Part shown: in pieces, positions 24,872 to 32,178 of the stretch
Layout of the letters: each line of letters starts with the position of its first letter
Numbering within the stretch: the stretch's first letter is position 1
Assembly (NCBI GenBank): GCA_964373855.1
Contig: CAYJWL010000003.1
Location: 1-46,556 of the forward strand
Source of the DNA: CAYJWL01 sp964373855
GTDB lineage: Bacteria; Patescibacteriota; Andersenbacteria; UBA10190
Length of the DNA stretch: 46,556 nt
Direction of reading: 5' to 3'
Notes under the pieces: generated by a model
What the model was told of the DNA's origin: nothing
Databases searched by the model: none
Seen by the model: only the letters and a program-made list of their open reading frames with translations
Position numbers and translations under genes: made by a program

Positions 24872-25489
24872 CTACCTTGGCCTACTCTTACGCAGTAGAT
24901 AGTGCCCAAGATGTGCTGGCGCGCTGGTTGGCCACGGATCCTCGCTGTGCTCAAGCAGCGCAAAGCGTGATCCAAAGATGCGGACAATATCGTCCGCGGA
25001 AAATTCATGCTTCATGCACTGATTGCGCTTGGTAAACGCTTGTAGTGAAAGTAGGCCATTAGGTTTTAGAACGCGCGTTGTTTCCGATATGTACCTTTCA
25101 TACTCATCTTCCGGCACATGATGGAAAAAACCTCGGTCAAAAATCGCAGCAAAATTAGCATCTTCGTACGGTAAATCTAATCCGTTGCCCACCGCAAAGA
25201 ATGTGCGTTTATCCAAGCCCGCTTTTTGCGCCGCCTCCCGCGCCTCTCCAATTGCCGTCGGTGAGCTATCAATACCAAATGTTTTGATTCCTCTTGAGGC
25301 GAAGTAGATGGCCACCCAGCCGTTGCCGCAGCCAATATCAAGCACAACTGGCTCTTGCATCTCCTTAAGCAACCAATCAGCCAGCTGCGAAATTTGGGGC
25401 TCCATGCCGTGTTGTGTCCAGGGCGTGGTGCCCTCGGCAAACATCTGCTCAAAGTGTTCCTGTATGTGACGAACTTCTGTCTGCGACAT
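24872..25489 (-). CDS. Class I SAM-dependent methyltransferase
   Basis: The 205-aa protein has a Rossmann-type methyltransferase core: motif I VVLDIGCGNGW (48-58), the acidic end of strand 2 in GIDSS, a motif II-like GNGLDLPYEDANFAAIFDRGFFHHV and motif III RVLKPNGLLSL. These features define the Methyltransf_11/25 type. The substrate cannot be told from sequence. It lies 14 bases downstream of the SRAP gene and on the same strand, so the two may share a transcript. Confidence 0.88.
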   Translation of the reverse strand: MSQTEVRHIQEHFEQMFAEGTTPWTQHGMEPQISQLADWLLKEMQEPVVLDIGCGNGWVAIYFASRGIKTFGIDSSPTAIGEAREAAQKAGLDKRTFFAVGNGLDLPYEDANFAAIFDRGFFHHVPEDEYERYISETTRVLKPNGLLSLQAFTKRNQCMKHEFSADDIVRIFGSRFALLEHSEDPWPTSAPAHLGHYLLRKSRPR

Positions 25490-25503
25490 ACTCGTGCCTT
25501 GCT

Positions 25504-26130
25504 TTATGCTCGCTGTACTAACAGCGGACTGTCATTGGCGGGCCGGTTAACAGCCCTGCGCACAGGGTAAAAATCAAAAACCCGCTCGTCTGCCGGATCC
25601 AAAATGTCATAGAGCCGATCCGGCTCCACAACATCCGGATTCAGCCACTCCCCTTCCGTGTCAGGGCGCAGGACTAGCGGCATACGGTCGTGCACAGCGG
25701 CTAAGGCAGGGTGAGCTGCAGTAGTGATAATGGCATACTCATCTTCATCGCAAAGCCCGGCGAAGGCAAAAAAATCGCCGTCCCGGCGCCGGAAAAAATG
25801 TGGCTGCTTTTTAGGACCGGCCCTTTGCCATTCAAACCAGCCTCGCGCCGGCACCAGACACCGGCCGTGCGCAAACAGAGATTTGAAGGTCGGCTTCGTT
25901 GAGAGAGTTTCCACCCGTGCATTGATAATGCCCCGGCCTCTTTCCGTTGACCATGCCGGTGTAATGCCCCAGCGCAACAGTTTAACGTTCGGCGCTTCCC
26001 CGCCGGCTATGACCGGCATACTGGCCCCGGGTGCAACGTTATAGCGATCGGCCAACGCCTCATCTTTCTTCGGCACATGGAAGCGCTCATAGAGCTGTTC
26101 GGTATCAAACATGGCATATCGTCCGCACAT
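25504..26130 (-). CDS. SRAP/YedK family protein (abasic-site shield)
   Basis: SRAP proteins (HMCES in animals, YedK in E. coli) covalently trap abasic sites in single-stranded DNA through Cys2 and have linked autoproteolysis-like chemistry. The start at 26130 gives MCGRYAMF with the required Cys2 after Met removal; the longer frame would bury this Cys and is rejected. The other conserved residues are visible: N70 in INARVET, E100 in ARGWFEW and H147 in AVHDRMP. The 208-aa length is typical. Neighbouring minus-strand genes encode a methyltransferase and a zincin peptidase. Confidence 0.94.
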   Translation of the reverse strand: MCGRYAMFDTEQLYERFHVPKKDEALADRYNVAPGASMPVIAGGEAPNVKLLRWGITPAWSTERGRGIINARVETLSTKPTFKSLFAHGRCLVPARGWFEWQRAGPKKQPHFFRRRDGDFFAFAGLCDEDEYAIITTAAHPALAAVHDRMPLVLRPDTEGEWLNPDVVEPDRLYDILDPADERVFDFYPVRRAVNRPANDSPLLVQRA

Positions 26131-26178
26131 AGATGTCTGGTAACCAGTATGCAAAACGCGGCCTGCCTTAGCCAATCT

Positions 26179-26568
26179 TCATCTTTTGCGTTTCCGCTTG
26201 GCTTCGCTGCGGCGTACTCTGCCCTCGTCCATACCAAAATGATGAGCGATCTCGTGCCAAATAGTATCGCACACAATTTCTCGTATCCGGTCCGGATCGC
26301 CTCCGGCCGTCCACTCAATCGCCTTGCGAAAAATCGTAATCCGATCGGGCAAGGTCATGCCCACGCCATAATGTGCGCGGGCCGTGTGGGGAATGCCTTC
26401 ATACAATCCGAGCAACGTGTGGCCGCTTCCCAGCCGCATCTTGCGCCGCTGCGCTGCTGTCGGCTCCTCCTCAATAATCATCGCCACATTGGCGACCTTC
26501 TCGCGCAAATGTTCCGGAATAGCTGCAAATCCTTCCTCCACTAACTGTTCAAATTCCTCTGACGTCAT
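26179..26568 (-). CDS. Zincin-like metallopeptidase (PF06262 type)
   Basis: The 129-aa protein carries an HExxH zinc site in IWHEIAHHFGMDEGRVR (about 105-121), with a third ligand region downstream. This is the short zincin family common in actinobacteria and Patescibacteria, with the typical LGLYEGIPHTAR segment before the active site. The C-terminus is very basic (RRSEAKRKRKR). The cellular target is unknown. The gene lies 16 bases after the HAD-like gene and 48 bases before SRAP. Confidence 0.88.
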   Translation of the reverse strand: MTSEEFEQLVEEGFAAIPEHLREKVANVAMIIEEEPTAAQRRKMRLGSGHTLLGLYEGIPHTARAHYGVGMTLPDRITIFRKAIEWTAGGDPDRIREIVCDTIWHEIAHHFGMDEGRVRRSEAKRKRKR

Positions 26569-26584
26569 CGCGCTTCACCAGGTG

Positions 26585-26989
26585 TTAGCTAAGTAAATAT
26601 TCAGAATCGACCAGATCACGCAATTGATTGGGATTCTTTGCCAAGTCAATTTCGACCCAGGAATCGAGTATCTCTTTCTCCGCTAATACGCTCCGTTCTT
26701 CTTCAAATAAATCGTCATCAAACCACAGAAACGGCTGGGTAAAATCAATCCCTTCAGTTTTGAACGTGTCCCAATACGCCGGCTTAATTCGCTTGAGATA
26801 AGCTACAGTATCCGGCCAGAAAAAGCGGGATAACATTGGCACCGGATCATCTCCGGGGTTGCGGCAGTGAGTAGTCAGCCAAAAAACGGGAAAGCTTTCA
26901 ACCAAGCGTTTAATAAACTCATCGGCATGCAGCGCCGGCTGCCGATCATTCGCCAGAATCACCCCGTCGATATCTAGATAGATGTTCAC
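26585..26989 (-). CDS. HAD-like hydrolase domain protein, 134 aa
   Basis: The N-terminus MNIYLDIDGVILANDRQ has the DxDGV motif of the haloacid dehalogenase superfamily, and WLTTHCR fits the second motif (Thr). WFDDDL fits the acidic fourth motif. The protein is short and lacks a cap domain, so it may be a capless phosphatase. The substrate is unknown. It probably heads the small run with the zincin gene. Confidence 0.7.
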   Translation of the reverse strand: MNIYLDIDGVILANDRQPALHADEFIKRLVESFPVFWLTTHCRNPGDDPVPMLSRFFWPDTVAYLKRIKPAYWDTFKTEGIDFTQPFLWFDDDLFEEERSVLAEKEILDSWVEIDLAKNPNQLRDLVDSEYLLS

Positions 26990-27113
26990 ACAAATCTGCT
27001 ATCGCCTTTGGAAAAGCATTGACCGCAACGTTAAGGCCAAATAGCGTTAACCAGATCCCGAATAACAATGATTCTAGCTTGGACATATCAGGTTCTTCAG
27101 CGGCTACCACTAC

Positions 27114-28427
27114 TCATTCATACCACCACCAATAATCCGGGTCTTCGACCGCTTTAATCTCCGGATCCCACAAGAGCCACCGGCCATCAACTTCCTGAAC
27201 ATCCCAATACCCCTCGAAGTATTTGTAAACAATCTCGCCGTCCACAAAGTCTTTCGTAGTCAGNNNNNNNNNNACCGTCGTATCGAGAAGGGATTCATAA
27301 CCCTGCTTCCAAAAGTCAAAACCGTGGCCTTCCTTGAAATTATCTGACAGCAGCCAGAAGGCTTTCTCCAACTGTCGAGCTTTAAGGTAATTGTAGAACG
27401 CCCGAACTGCCTCAAGCGGACTTTCGTCCGGAGCGAATGTAATCGTCTGAACATCCCGCAGTGGATCTTCTGCCGTAGACATTTCAAGCCACTTCTGCTT
27501 CACGGAATCGGAGGAGATGGCCAATCCCAAGCCAGCCAATCCGGCAGTGTTGACGCCGACAATCTCGCCGCAGATGTTTATCATCGGGCCGCCGCTCAAG
27601 CCGTGGTTAAGTGTTATGTCCGTCTGGATGTATTCGATCCCGACATCCTTTGATCGGCGTTTGCCGGATAGCGATCCCTTGCTAACCGATGCCTCGCCAG
27701 TGAGTTCGCCGCCTAATGGATACCCGATGGCGAACAGCTCCTCAGCCGCATTCAACTCTTGCGGATAGCCCCAAGCGATAACAGGCAACTCCTTATCAAT
27801 TTCTATTATCGCCAGATCAGCGTTCTTGTCTGCCATCACCACCTGAGCCGTACTAAACGTGTTATCTGGTAGTACGACCTTCGGATTCGGCTCGAACTCG
27901 ATGACATGGAAATTGGTCAGCACCATGCCGCCGGTCTGAATAGCAAAGCCCGATCCTTCCGATTCGCCTCCTACGATACGTACTACAGATTGTTTCACCT
28001 TATTGATTGATTCCTGTTCCGAGCAACCCAGCTTCTCCGTCCCGCCCAGCTTCTGCTCAATAGGACCGAAGCGTTGTTCAATCTCATTTAGTTTTCGTTC
28101 CAACCGCCTCCCACGCTGGTAAAGAACAACCGAGAGAATGAGGAGAAGAATGATTAGGAAAAAAATTACGAACGGTTTTTTGGGGACAGAAAAGAGGCGA
28201 TCGCTACTGAAATCTCGTCTTATATTACCCAAAACAGCCCCGAGATTCGTCTTCCGTAAAAGTGGGCCGATTGCCCAGAGAACAGTAGAGAGTAGCGCGA
28301 GTCGTATTAAGAGATTCGAGAGGACATGAATAATTGATTCGTGAGATTCTGGTACATTAACGAACGCCAAGACAACTCCCCCTGCAAAGAGTACTAACGC
28401 GGCTGGCCCAAAAGATAATCGCAGCAT
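27114..28427 (-). CDS. Membrane-anchored trypsin-like (HtrA-type) serine protease, sequence gap inside
   Basis: Two N-terminal membrane helices (about 8-24 and 33-53) and a third (86-103) are followed by a short coiled coil and a chymotrypsin-fold protease. The catalytic triad is visible as H174 (LTNFHVIE), D204 (NADLAIIEI) and S278 (GLSGGPMI). No PDZ domain follows. Instead residues from about 335 resemble an NTF2-like/DUF4878-type domain (FYNYLKARQLEKAFWLLSDNF). Ten Ns (27264-27273) interrupt this domain. The frame is open on both sides with sensible protein, but the true length of the missing part is unknown. Confidence 0.85.
   Translation of the reverse strand: MLRLSFGPAALVLFAGGVVLAFVNVPESHESIIHVLSNLLIRLALLSTVLWAIGPLLRKTNLGAVLGNIRRDFSSDRLFSVPKKPFVIFFLIILLLILSVVLYQRGRRLERKLNEIEQRFGPIEQKLGGTEKLGCSEQESINKVKQSVVRIVGGESEGSGFAIQTGGMVLTNFHVIEFEPNPKVVLPDNTFSTAQVVMADKNADLAIIEIDKELPVIAWGYPQELNAAEELFAIGYPLGGELTGEASVSKGSLSGKRRSKDVGIEYIQTDITLNHGLSGGPMINICGEIVGVNTAGLAGLGLAISSDSVKQKWLEMSTAEDPLRDVQTITFAPDESPLEAVRAFYNYLKARQLEKAFWLLSDNFKEGHGFDFWKQGYESLLDTTXXXXLTTKDFVDGEIVYKYFEGYWDVQEVDGRWLLWDPEIKAVEDPDYWWWYE
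27264..27273. other. Assembly gap (10 Ns)
   Basis: A run of ten Ns within the C-terminal domain of the serine protease gene. Its length is a placeholder, so residue counts and frame across it are not reliable. Confidence 0.98.
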
Positions 28428-28813
28428 AGTATCACTCTAAATCTCCCCCAAAACTAGCCACAATACCAGCACGAACGGCTCAAGCAGGCGCTCGGGAATA
28501 AAAGTACCTGAAACCTATATTAGGTCACTTGTGAGGTGAAGGTGAAGGATCGCCACTAGCTTCTCACGCTCGACTGGTTACGGGCTAAAAACCTTGTCCG
28601 TGCCTCGCCCGCCGAAGCTCAACTCTTCTCATAGAAGGGCTGGGCGAAGGAGGGTCCCCCCTCGTGTCACAAACATATACGATATCTAAGCCAATCCGTC
28701 AGGAATAAAATCTCCATACGACGAAAATACCTAGCGCCCACAGTAATTGTACTTGACCCCTTTATTTCCCTTTAGGTTTTGCACCACACTTATTTGGACG
28801 GAGCCATAAACGT
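28428..28813. other. Non-coding stretch with a GC-rich repeat-like element
   Basis: No convincing ORF is present. At about 28596-28665 a GC-rich, partly palindromic stretch (CGCCCGCCGAAG, GGGCGAAGGAGGGTCC) resembles dispersed elements of the CGAAGGAGGG type. Otherwise I see nothing in it. Confidence 0.5.
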
Positions 28814-28841
28814 TTGACAATCCATCAGTCAACGCTATACT
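28814..28841 (+). promoter_or_regulatory. Strong sigma70-type promoter without a downstream gene
   Basis: Perfect TTGACA (28814-28819), a 16-base spacer and TATACT (28836-28841). The next plus-strand gene starts 830 bases away, beyond a terminator. Confidence 0.65.
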
Positions 28842-28847
28842 AGGTAG

Positions 28848-28912
28848 CGTATTCAGACGAGGGAGTACTTCTTGAGGTTTCGTCCTCCTGCGGTGCTCCC
28901 TCTTTATTATTT
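28848..28912 (+). ncRNA. Candidate small RNA, about 60 nt, ending in a terminator
   Basis: The predicted transcript contains one hairpin, GAGGGAGTAC (28859-28868) with GTGCTCCCTC (28893-28902), and an inner GAGG/CCTC stem with loop TTTCGT, then TTTATTATTT. Promoter and terminator are about 20 bases apart, which suggests a dedicated small RNA. Its 3' end is antisense to the end of the broken NYN gene. Confidence 0.4.
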
Positions 28913-29399
28913 CCAATATTCCAACCTGCCCCGGAGCGTATCCATAAAAAAGACCCGCTCCCGCGCCGCCCGCTTGAGTAAAATCGAGCAGGTAGCAATG
29001 TGTGAACTCAACACAGCTTCTAGTTTGTTTTCTTTATTAGAGATGGTCAACTAATCCAGCGAAATCGCCGTCACTGGAAACAATCACGGCTTTATCATAA
29101 TACTGATACTGCAACATGGCGTGGAGCACTAAGTCGGCATCTACATTGCCCCTCGGCTTGCCGTGGCGATCAGGCACCACCGGCTTAAAGACCAACACGT
29201 AGCCGTACTCCTGCAGCGCACGGTAGAGGTTTTGATTACTGGCAACATACCCGATAAACAGCAAGGCCTTTGTGACACCATATTTCTCCTGGAGGTAGAC
29301 GCGAAATCTACGAGAGTCGAGCTCCCAGCCCAGATTTTTAATACCCATATTGAGATTCTGGCTATCAATAAAGGCGTAGTTGTTGGATGTTTTCTTCAT
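28907..29399 (-). pseudogene. NYN domain (LabA-like) ribonuclease gene with a frameshift
   Basis: The first frame (start ATG 29399, stop 29037) encodes 120 residues of a NYN/PIN-like domain with the acidic residues expected for metal binding: NYAFIDSQNLN, DADLVLHAM and SSDGDFAGLV. It then stops at CAT CTC TAA. In the +1 frame, directly after this point, the sequence continues as SNKENKLEAVLNSH, CSILLKRAARERVFF and MDTLRGRLEYWK to a stop at 28907, which is the normal family C-terminus. A one-base indel or a +1 frameshift at CTC-TAA explains this. NYN proteins are thought to act in RNA processing. The gene may be broken, or the frame may be restored by programmed shifting or an assembly correction. 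Confidence 0.75.
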
Positions 29400-29495
29400 A
29401 CGCAATGCGATTAATATAATATTATAGATGCCTCGGGTGCCTTACCGCCGTATCCATTCGGCGCTTAAGTATCCAGGTTTTTTCATTGGCAAGTG

Positions 29496-29524
29496 TTGAC
29501 ACCCAGCCCTAAATCCTCTACAGA
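29496..29524 (+). promoter_or_regulatory. Promoter A of the small-gene promoter family
   Basis: TTGACA (29496-29501), 17 bases, TACAGA (29519-29524), then GAAGGGTACCGATTGTTGTTT. The -35, spacing, -10 and initially transcribed sequence resemble those at 30092 and 38024. It precedes the 29678-30052 gene. Confidence 0.65.
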
Positions 29525-29544
29525 GAAGGGTACCGATTGTTGTT

Positions 29545-29640
29545 TTGACCCATTCGACAGGCTCAAGGTCAATCTGAACCGGGTTGAAGATTGACCCATT
29601 CGACAGGCTCAAGGTCAATCTGAACCGGGTCGAAGATTGA
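29545..29640 (+). repeat. Two tandem copies of a 46-bp unit
   Basis: TTGACCCATTCGACAGGCTC begins each copy (29545 and 29591); the copies differ by one base in GGGTTGAAGA versus GGGTCGAAGA. Each is an imperfect palindrome of the CGACAGGCTCA class. They lie in the leader of the 29678 gene. Confidence 0.9.
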
Positions 29641-29677
29641 AAACTAGTGTGAGCGGCTCTTTACACAGGGGAATACA

Positions 29678-30052
29678 ATGGATAAGACCAAGATGACAAC
29701 TAAGGCTGATTTATTTTTCAGCCTGTTTGCCTTAAGCATGATGGCTTTGGCCTTTATGGTCGGACTGTCTGTAGCAGTCTTCATCTGCGTCGGGCTCATT
29801 TCAATACCGTTTGTCATCGCCGAACAGTTCTTCGGAGCCAACGTCCCAGCGGCAACCTGGTCGCCAAAGCCGTGGCTTGTCTGCAGAATTGCCGGCTGGG
29901 TAGTCGGGACAGTCATCGTCGGCGCAGTCATGGTCAAGGTTTTTTCAACATTACGCCGAGTCGGGACCAAACGAGATAACGGCCCAATCCAGACGAGTGA
30001 CTCTCTGCCCTCTGACCCTTCTGATAACTTTAGTCACTTGCCCGACCCCTAA
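29678..30052 (+). CDS. Small membrane protein of unknown function, 124 aa
   Basis: The ATG follows AGGGGA at a good distance. The protein has two long membrane helices (about 11-45 and 70-90) joined by a loop with one Cys, and a soluble Ser/Asp/Pro-rich tail (100-124). No family is recognised. It has promoter A upstream and a terminator at 30055-30077, so it is a single-gene unit among similar small units. Confidence 0.6.
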   Translation: MDKTKMTTKADLFFSLFALSMMALAFMVGLSVAVFICVGLISIPFVIAEQFFGANVPAATWSPKPWLVCRIAGWVVGTVIVGAVMVKVFSTLRRVGTKRDNGPIQTSDSLPSDPSDNFSHLPDP

Positions 30053-30054
30053 CG

Positions 30055-30077
30055 CCCTTCGCCTAGGAGGGTTTTTT
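30055..30077 (+). terminator. Rho-independent terminator
   Basis: CCCTTCGCCTAGGAGGG followed by TTTTTT, directly after the stop of the 29678 gene. Confidence 0.75.
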
Positions 30078-30091
30078 CTTTGCTGTTCGCG

Positions 30092-30120
30092 TTGACATCC
30101 AGCGTTTGGAAGCCTATAGA
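30092..30120 (+). promoter_or_regulatory. Promoter B of the small-gene promoter family
   Basis: TTGACA (30092-30097), 17 bases, TATAGA (30115-30120), then GAAGGAACGGATTGTTTTTT. It shares TTGACA-n-CCAGC, the spacing and the downstream GAAGG..C.GATTGTT word with promoter A. It precedes the 30302 gene with a leader of about 175 nt. Confidence 0.65.
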
Positions 30121-30301
30121 GAAGGAACGGATTGTTTTTTAACAACCGGCCGGAGGGAAACACCTGTGGCCGTTTCACCACGACAAACAAATTCCGTTAG
30201 GCAAGGGCCTTAAAAAACGTGACTGCACCTCACCCAATCAATTCTGATCTGACTATGCCCTTATCATCAGGCAGGCTGATAAGAAAGGAAAGCCAGCAGC
30301 C

Positions 30302-30604
30302 ATGCGTCCCTATGATTTTTACCTTTCATTGATACAGCAGTTCCGCGCCGTATCAGGCATCGAGCTTGTACCGGTTGCAGAACACATCTTCCACAACCGA
30401 CTGGAGCAATCAACTTCCGCCGTACGTCAGCGATACATGCGCTGGATGAAAGCGCCGTTCAGAGTGTGTTTGAGCAAGGCACGATACGATCCCGGGGCGA
30501 TGGGCTTGTATCTACTATCGGTGATCGGACCCGACCCGGCACTATTTTCTGCCATCGAAGATTACCTCAAGCAGCCTCGATCGCAGTCCAACGCACCTGC
30601 CTAA
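30302..30604 (+). CDS. Small orphan protein, paralogue of 38107-38556
   Basis: The 100-aa sequence aligns along its length with the C-terminal part of the protein at 38107-38556: Y..Y..LI..FR...G.E.VP..E, ..L..ST..V.Q....W, and finally GPDP.LF..I..YL.Q. I know of no named family. It is soluble, basic and without signal peptide. AAAGGAAA precedes the start. It is bracketed by promoter B and a strong terminator (30619-30643). The shared layout with its paralogue suggests a family of mobile or expanding small genes. Confidence 0.7.
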   Translation: MRPYDFYLSLIQQFRAVSGIELVPVAEHIFHNRLEQSTSAVRQRYMRWMKAPFRVCLSKARYDPGAMGLYLLSVIGPDPALFSAIEDYLKQPRSQSNAPA

Positions 30605-30618
30605 AGCCAAAGCGTACC

Positions 30619-30643
30619 GCCGCGAGCTATCGCGGCTTTTTTT
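30619..30643 (+). terminator. Rho-independent terminator
   Basis: GCCGCGA and TCGCGGC pair around GCTA and are followed by TTTTTTT. The terminator of the paralogous gene (38564-38592) has the same GCCGCGA stem. Confidence 0.9.
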
Positions 30644-30659
30644 ATGAGTAAATAGACGA

Positions 30660-30696
30660 TTATCCACAGCCAATTGCTTTCATATAATGTGGATAA
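30660..30696. promoter_or_regulatory. Inverted pair of DnaA-box sequences flanking a -10 box
   Basis: TTATCCACA (30660-30668) and its exact reverse complement TGTGGATAA (30688-30696) match the bacterial DnaA box consensus TTATNCACA. A perfect TATAAT (30683-30688) abuts the second box. This may be a DnaA-controlled promoter or only a palindrome. Confidence 0.5.
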
Positions 30697-30725
30697 GGCG
30701 GGATCTGTCAGCTTTCTTCACATTA

Positions 30726-30760
30726 GTATGATTATATCTTACACCATAATTCCTTTGACA
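30726..30760 (+). promoter_or_regulatory. Conserved 35-nt motif, copy 1
   Basis: 32 of 35 bases agree with copy 2 at 39676-39710, including the core ACACCATAATTCCTTTGACA. The motif ends with TTGACA (30755-30760); 17 bases on lies TACCTT. It may be an upstream operator plus -35 box. Confidence 0.6.
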
Positions 30761-31070
30761 GCGCAAGATCTATCACCTACCTTTGGCGTTGAGCACATCT
30801 GCTCACTCGTTCATTTTCAATGATCGTTGCCGCTAGCAACGGATTTTTGCATCGAGTCTTGAGCGTTCCCAGCACAAACCAAGTGGCCTGTCCTCTTTGC
30901 TCCAAGGCGGTCTACCCCCCCAGATTCCCCAGGTCTATTCCTCCTGTAGCCTTGGGGATTTTATTCGACGAGGCAGGGAAAGCTGCCTGCGGGCGATGGC
31001 GCTCGCCGGTAGCATATACTAGTGTGAATACACAATTCTGTTCTTTCCCCAAAACAAGCGAGATACACCC
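30761..31070 (+). other. Non-coding stretch with two terminator-like hairpins
   Basis: No convincing ORF is present. CGTTGC/GCAACG (30825-30841) is followed by GATTTTTG, and CCCCAGG/CCTTGGGG (30927-30957) by ATTTTATT. A transcript from the motif at 30726-30760 would therefore be short (about 60 or 175 nt), so a small RNA is possible. TATACT at 31015-31020 may be the -10 box of the next gene. Confidence 0.4.
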
Positions 31071-31331
31071 ATGTGGTGGCCGTTCAAACGCAAGCAGAAG
31101 CGCAGCAACATGGACGTATTGAATACGCTATGGGAAGGCGATCTGGAAGTTGAGTTTTTTGAGCTGTTTGGCCGAAACGTCGTACTAGAGAAGGCAACAC
31201 TTAACCAATATGCCTGGAGCGCCTGGCAAGCGGCAAACCACGATATCTTCTTGGCCAATAAGCCACCAACTTGGCGGTTGATATCGTTTGATCCTGACGC
31301 GAAAAAGTTGGTGGTGAAAGTATTGTGGTAG
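31071..31331 (+). CDS. Small hypothetical protein, 86 aa
   Basis: The soluble protein begins MWWPFKRKQKRSN, very like the N-terminus of the 38107 protein (MWPFNRKKQ), also at DNA level (TGGCCGTTCAA). The rest, with acidic LWEGDLEVEFFELFG and several Trp, shows no family. The ribosome site is weak. The next gene starts 31 bases downstream, so they probably share a transcript ending at 31641-31662. Confidence 0.55.
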   Translation: MWWPFKRKQKRSNMDVLNTLWEGDLEVEFFELFGRNVVLEKATLNQYAWSAWQAANHDIFLANKPPTWRLISFDPDAKKLVVKVLW

Positions 31332-31362
31332 AGAAGGAGCATCACAACCAATGGGAGGAAAA

Positions 31363-31617
31363 ATGAACTGCCCACGATGCGGCCGAGAACTCACACCTTG
31401 CCGGGTGTGCAAAGGTAAGGGTTCCTACGAGGCCTTTGACCCTGAAATGGAAGATGAGCCAGTGACGCTCCGCTGTATGGCTTGTTACGACAACCCGGTG
31501 CGAGGCTACGATCAATGCGCCAAGTGCCTGACGATTCTGCAAATAAAAGTATTAGCTTTCTTTGCAGCCGGCATCGTAACCTGCATCATCGGGTTCTATC
31601 TGCTCTTTTTTACATGA
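31363..31617 (+). CDS. Cys-rich zinc-ribbon protein with a C-terminal membrane helix, 84 aa
   Basis: The start at 31363 (MNCPRCGREL) is favoured because GGGAGG lies 4-5 bases upstream; an ATG at 31351 is in frame. Four CxxC pairs are visible (CPRC, CRVCKGKG, CMAC, CAKC); the CxxCxGxG type resembles the DnaJ zinc fingers. A single helix (about 62-82) anchors the protein. The function is unknown. Confidence 0.65.
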   Translation: MNCPRCGRELTPCRVCKGKGSYEAFDPEMEDEPVTLRCMACYDNPVRGYDQCAKCLTILQIKVLAFFAAGIVTCIIGFYLLFFT

Positions 31618-31640
31618 GTTCTGACAACAGATCATGTGCC

Positions 31641-31662
31641 AACCGCGACCGCGCGGTTTTTT
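31641..31662 (+). terminator. Rho-independent terminator
   Basis: AACCGCG pairs with CGCGGTT and is followed by TTTT; it ends the 31071/31363 transcript. Confidence 0.8.
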
Positions 31663-31797
31663 CAACTCTGCCGGCGCTGATCCATCAATACTTTAGATGT
31701 CTGCTATAGGCGAAAGTCTTCATCCACCAACTGGATGTTCAAACAGGCGATGGCTTTTGAGACCGCCACGCCTGCTCACGGCCGTTGCTGGGCCTAT

Positions 31798-31822
31798 TAA
31801 AAACCCCTGCCATCGGCGGGGG
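31798..31822 (-). terminator. Rho-independent terminator of the 31829-32095 gene
   Basis: On the minus strand CCCCCCGCCGATGGCAGGGG is followed by TTTTTAA, just after the stop codon. Confidence 0.7.
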
Positions 31823-31828
31823 GTGAAG

Positions 31829-32095
31829 CTAGGAGGGCTTCCTCTGACCAATCTTTTTTGAAAGATGCTTGACGGTGAGTTTGCTCAGAGAGGAACCCGA
31901 CCGTATCACTTCAACAATGTTTCCAGCTTTGACTTCGGTGTCTTCTGATGCCAGTTGGCCATTCACCATCACCACCCGCTTCTTACTGAAGCCAACACCG
32001 CCGTACTGCAGAATCTGGGCCACCGTAAAGGGCGGTTTGTGTTCGCCAATCGTCTTGGGAACGTGAATGCGAATATCTGCTTCTGACGTCACCAC
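31829..32095 (-). CDS. Small S4-like or beta-grasp-like domain protein, 88 aa
   Basis: The centre FTVAQILQYGGVGFSKKRVVMVNGQLASEDTEVKAGNIVEVIRSG (in parts, residues 23-66) has the S4 RNA-binding pattern: a helix, S-K/R, an I/V-x-VNG turn, then G-x-x-V-E-V. A ThiS/MoaD-like beta-grasp fold cannot be excluded. The GTG start follows GGGAGA. It lies downstream of a GT-C gene on the same strand. Confidence 0.5.
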   Translation of the reverse strand: MVTSEADIRIHVPKTIGEHKPPFTVAQILQYGGVGFSKKRVVMVNGQLASEDTEVKAGNIVEVIRSGSSLSKLTVKHLSKKIGQRKPS

Positions 32096-32178
32096 AGTTT
32101 CTCCCTGTTAATAAAGTCGCGGCTAAAGAGCAATTATCCCATGGATACCAGAAAAAACCCCGCTCTTCAAGTACGCCT

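Noticed and set aside
26131..26175. Longer N-terminus for the SRAP protein
   Set aside because: The active nucleophile must be Cys2; only the start at 26130 (MCGRY) provides it.
29545..29640. Possible CRISPR array
   Set aside because: Only two directly abutting copies without spacers, palindromic and inside a gene leader; no cas genes are present.
30660..30696. Chromosomal origin of replication
   Set aside because: Only two DnaA boxes, no AT-rich unwinding region with further boxes, and no dnaA or dnaN nearby.
30820..31122. Plus-strand open frame of 100 aa
   Set aside because: It has no ribosome site, runs through two terminator-like hairpins and overlaps the better-supported 31071 gene.
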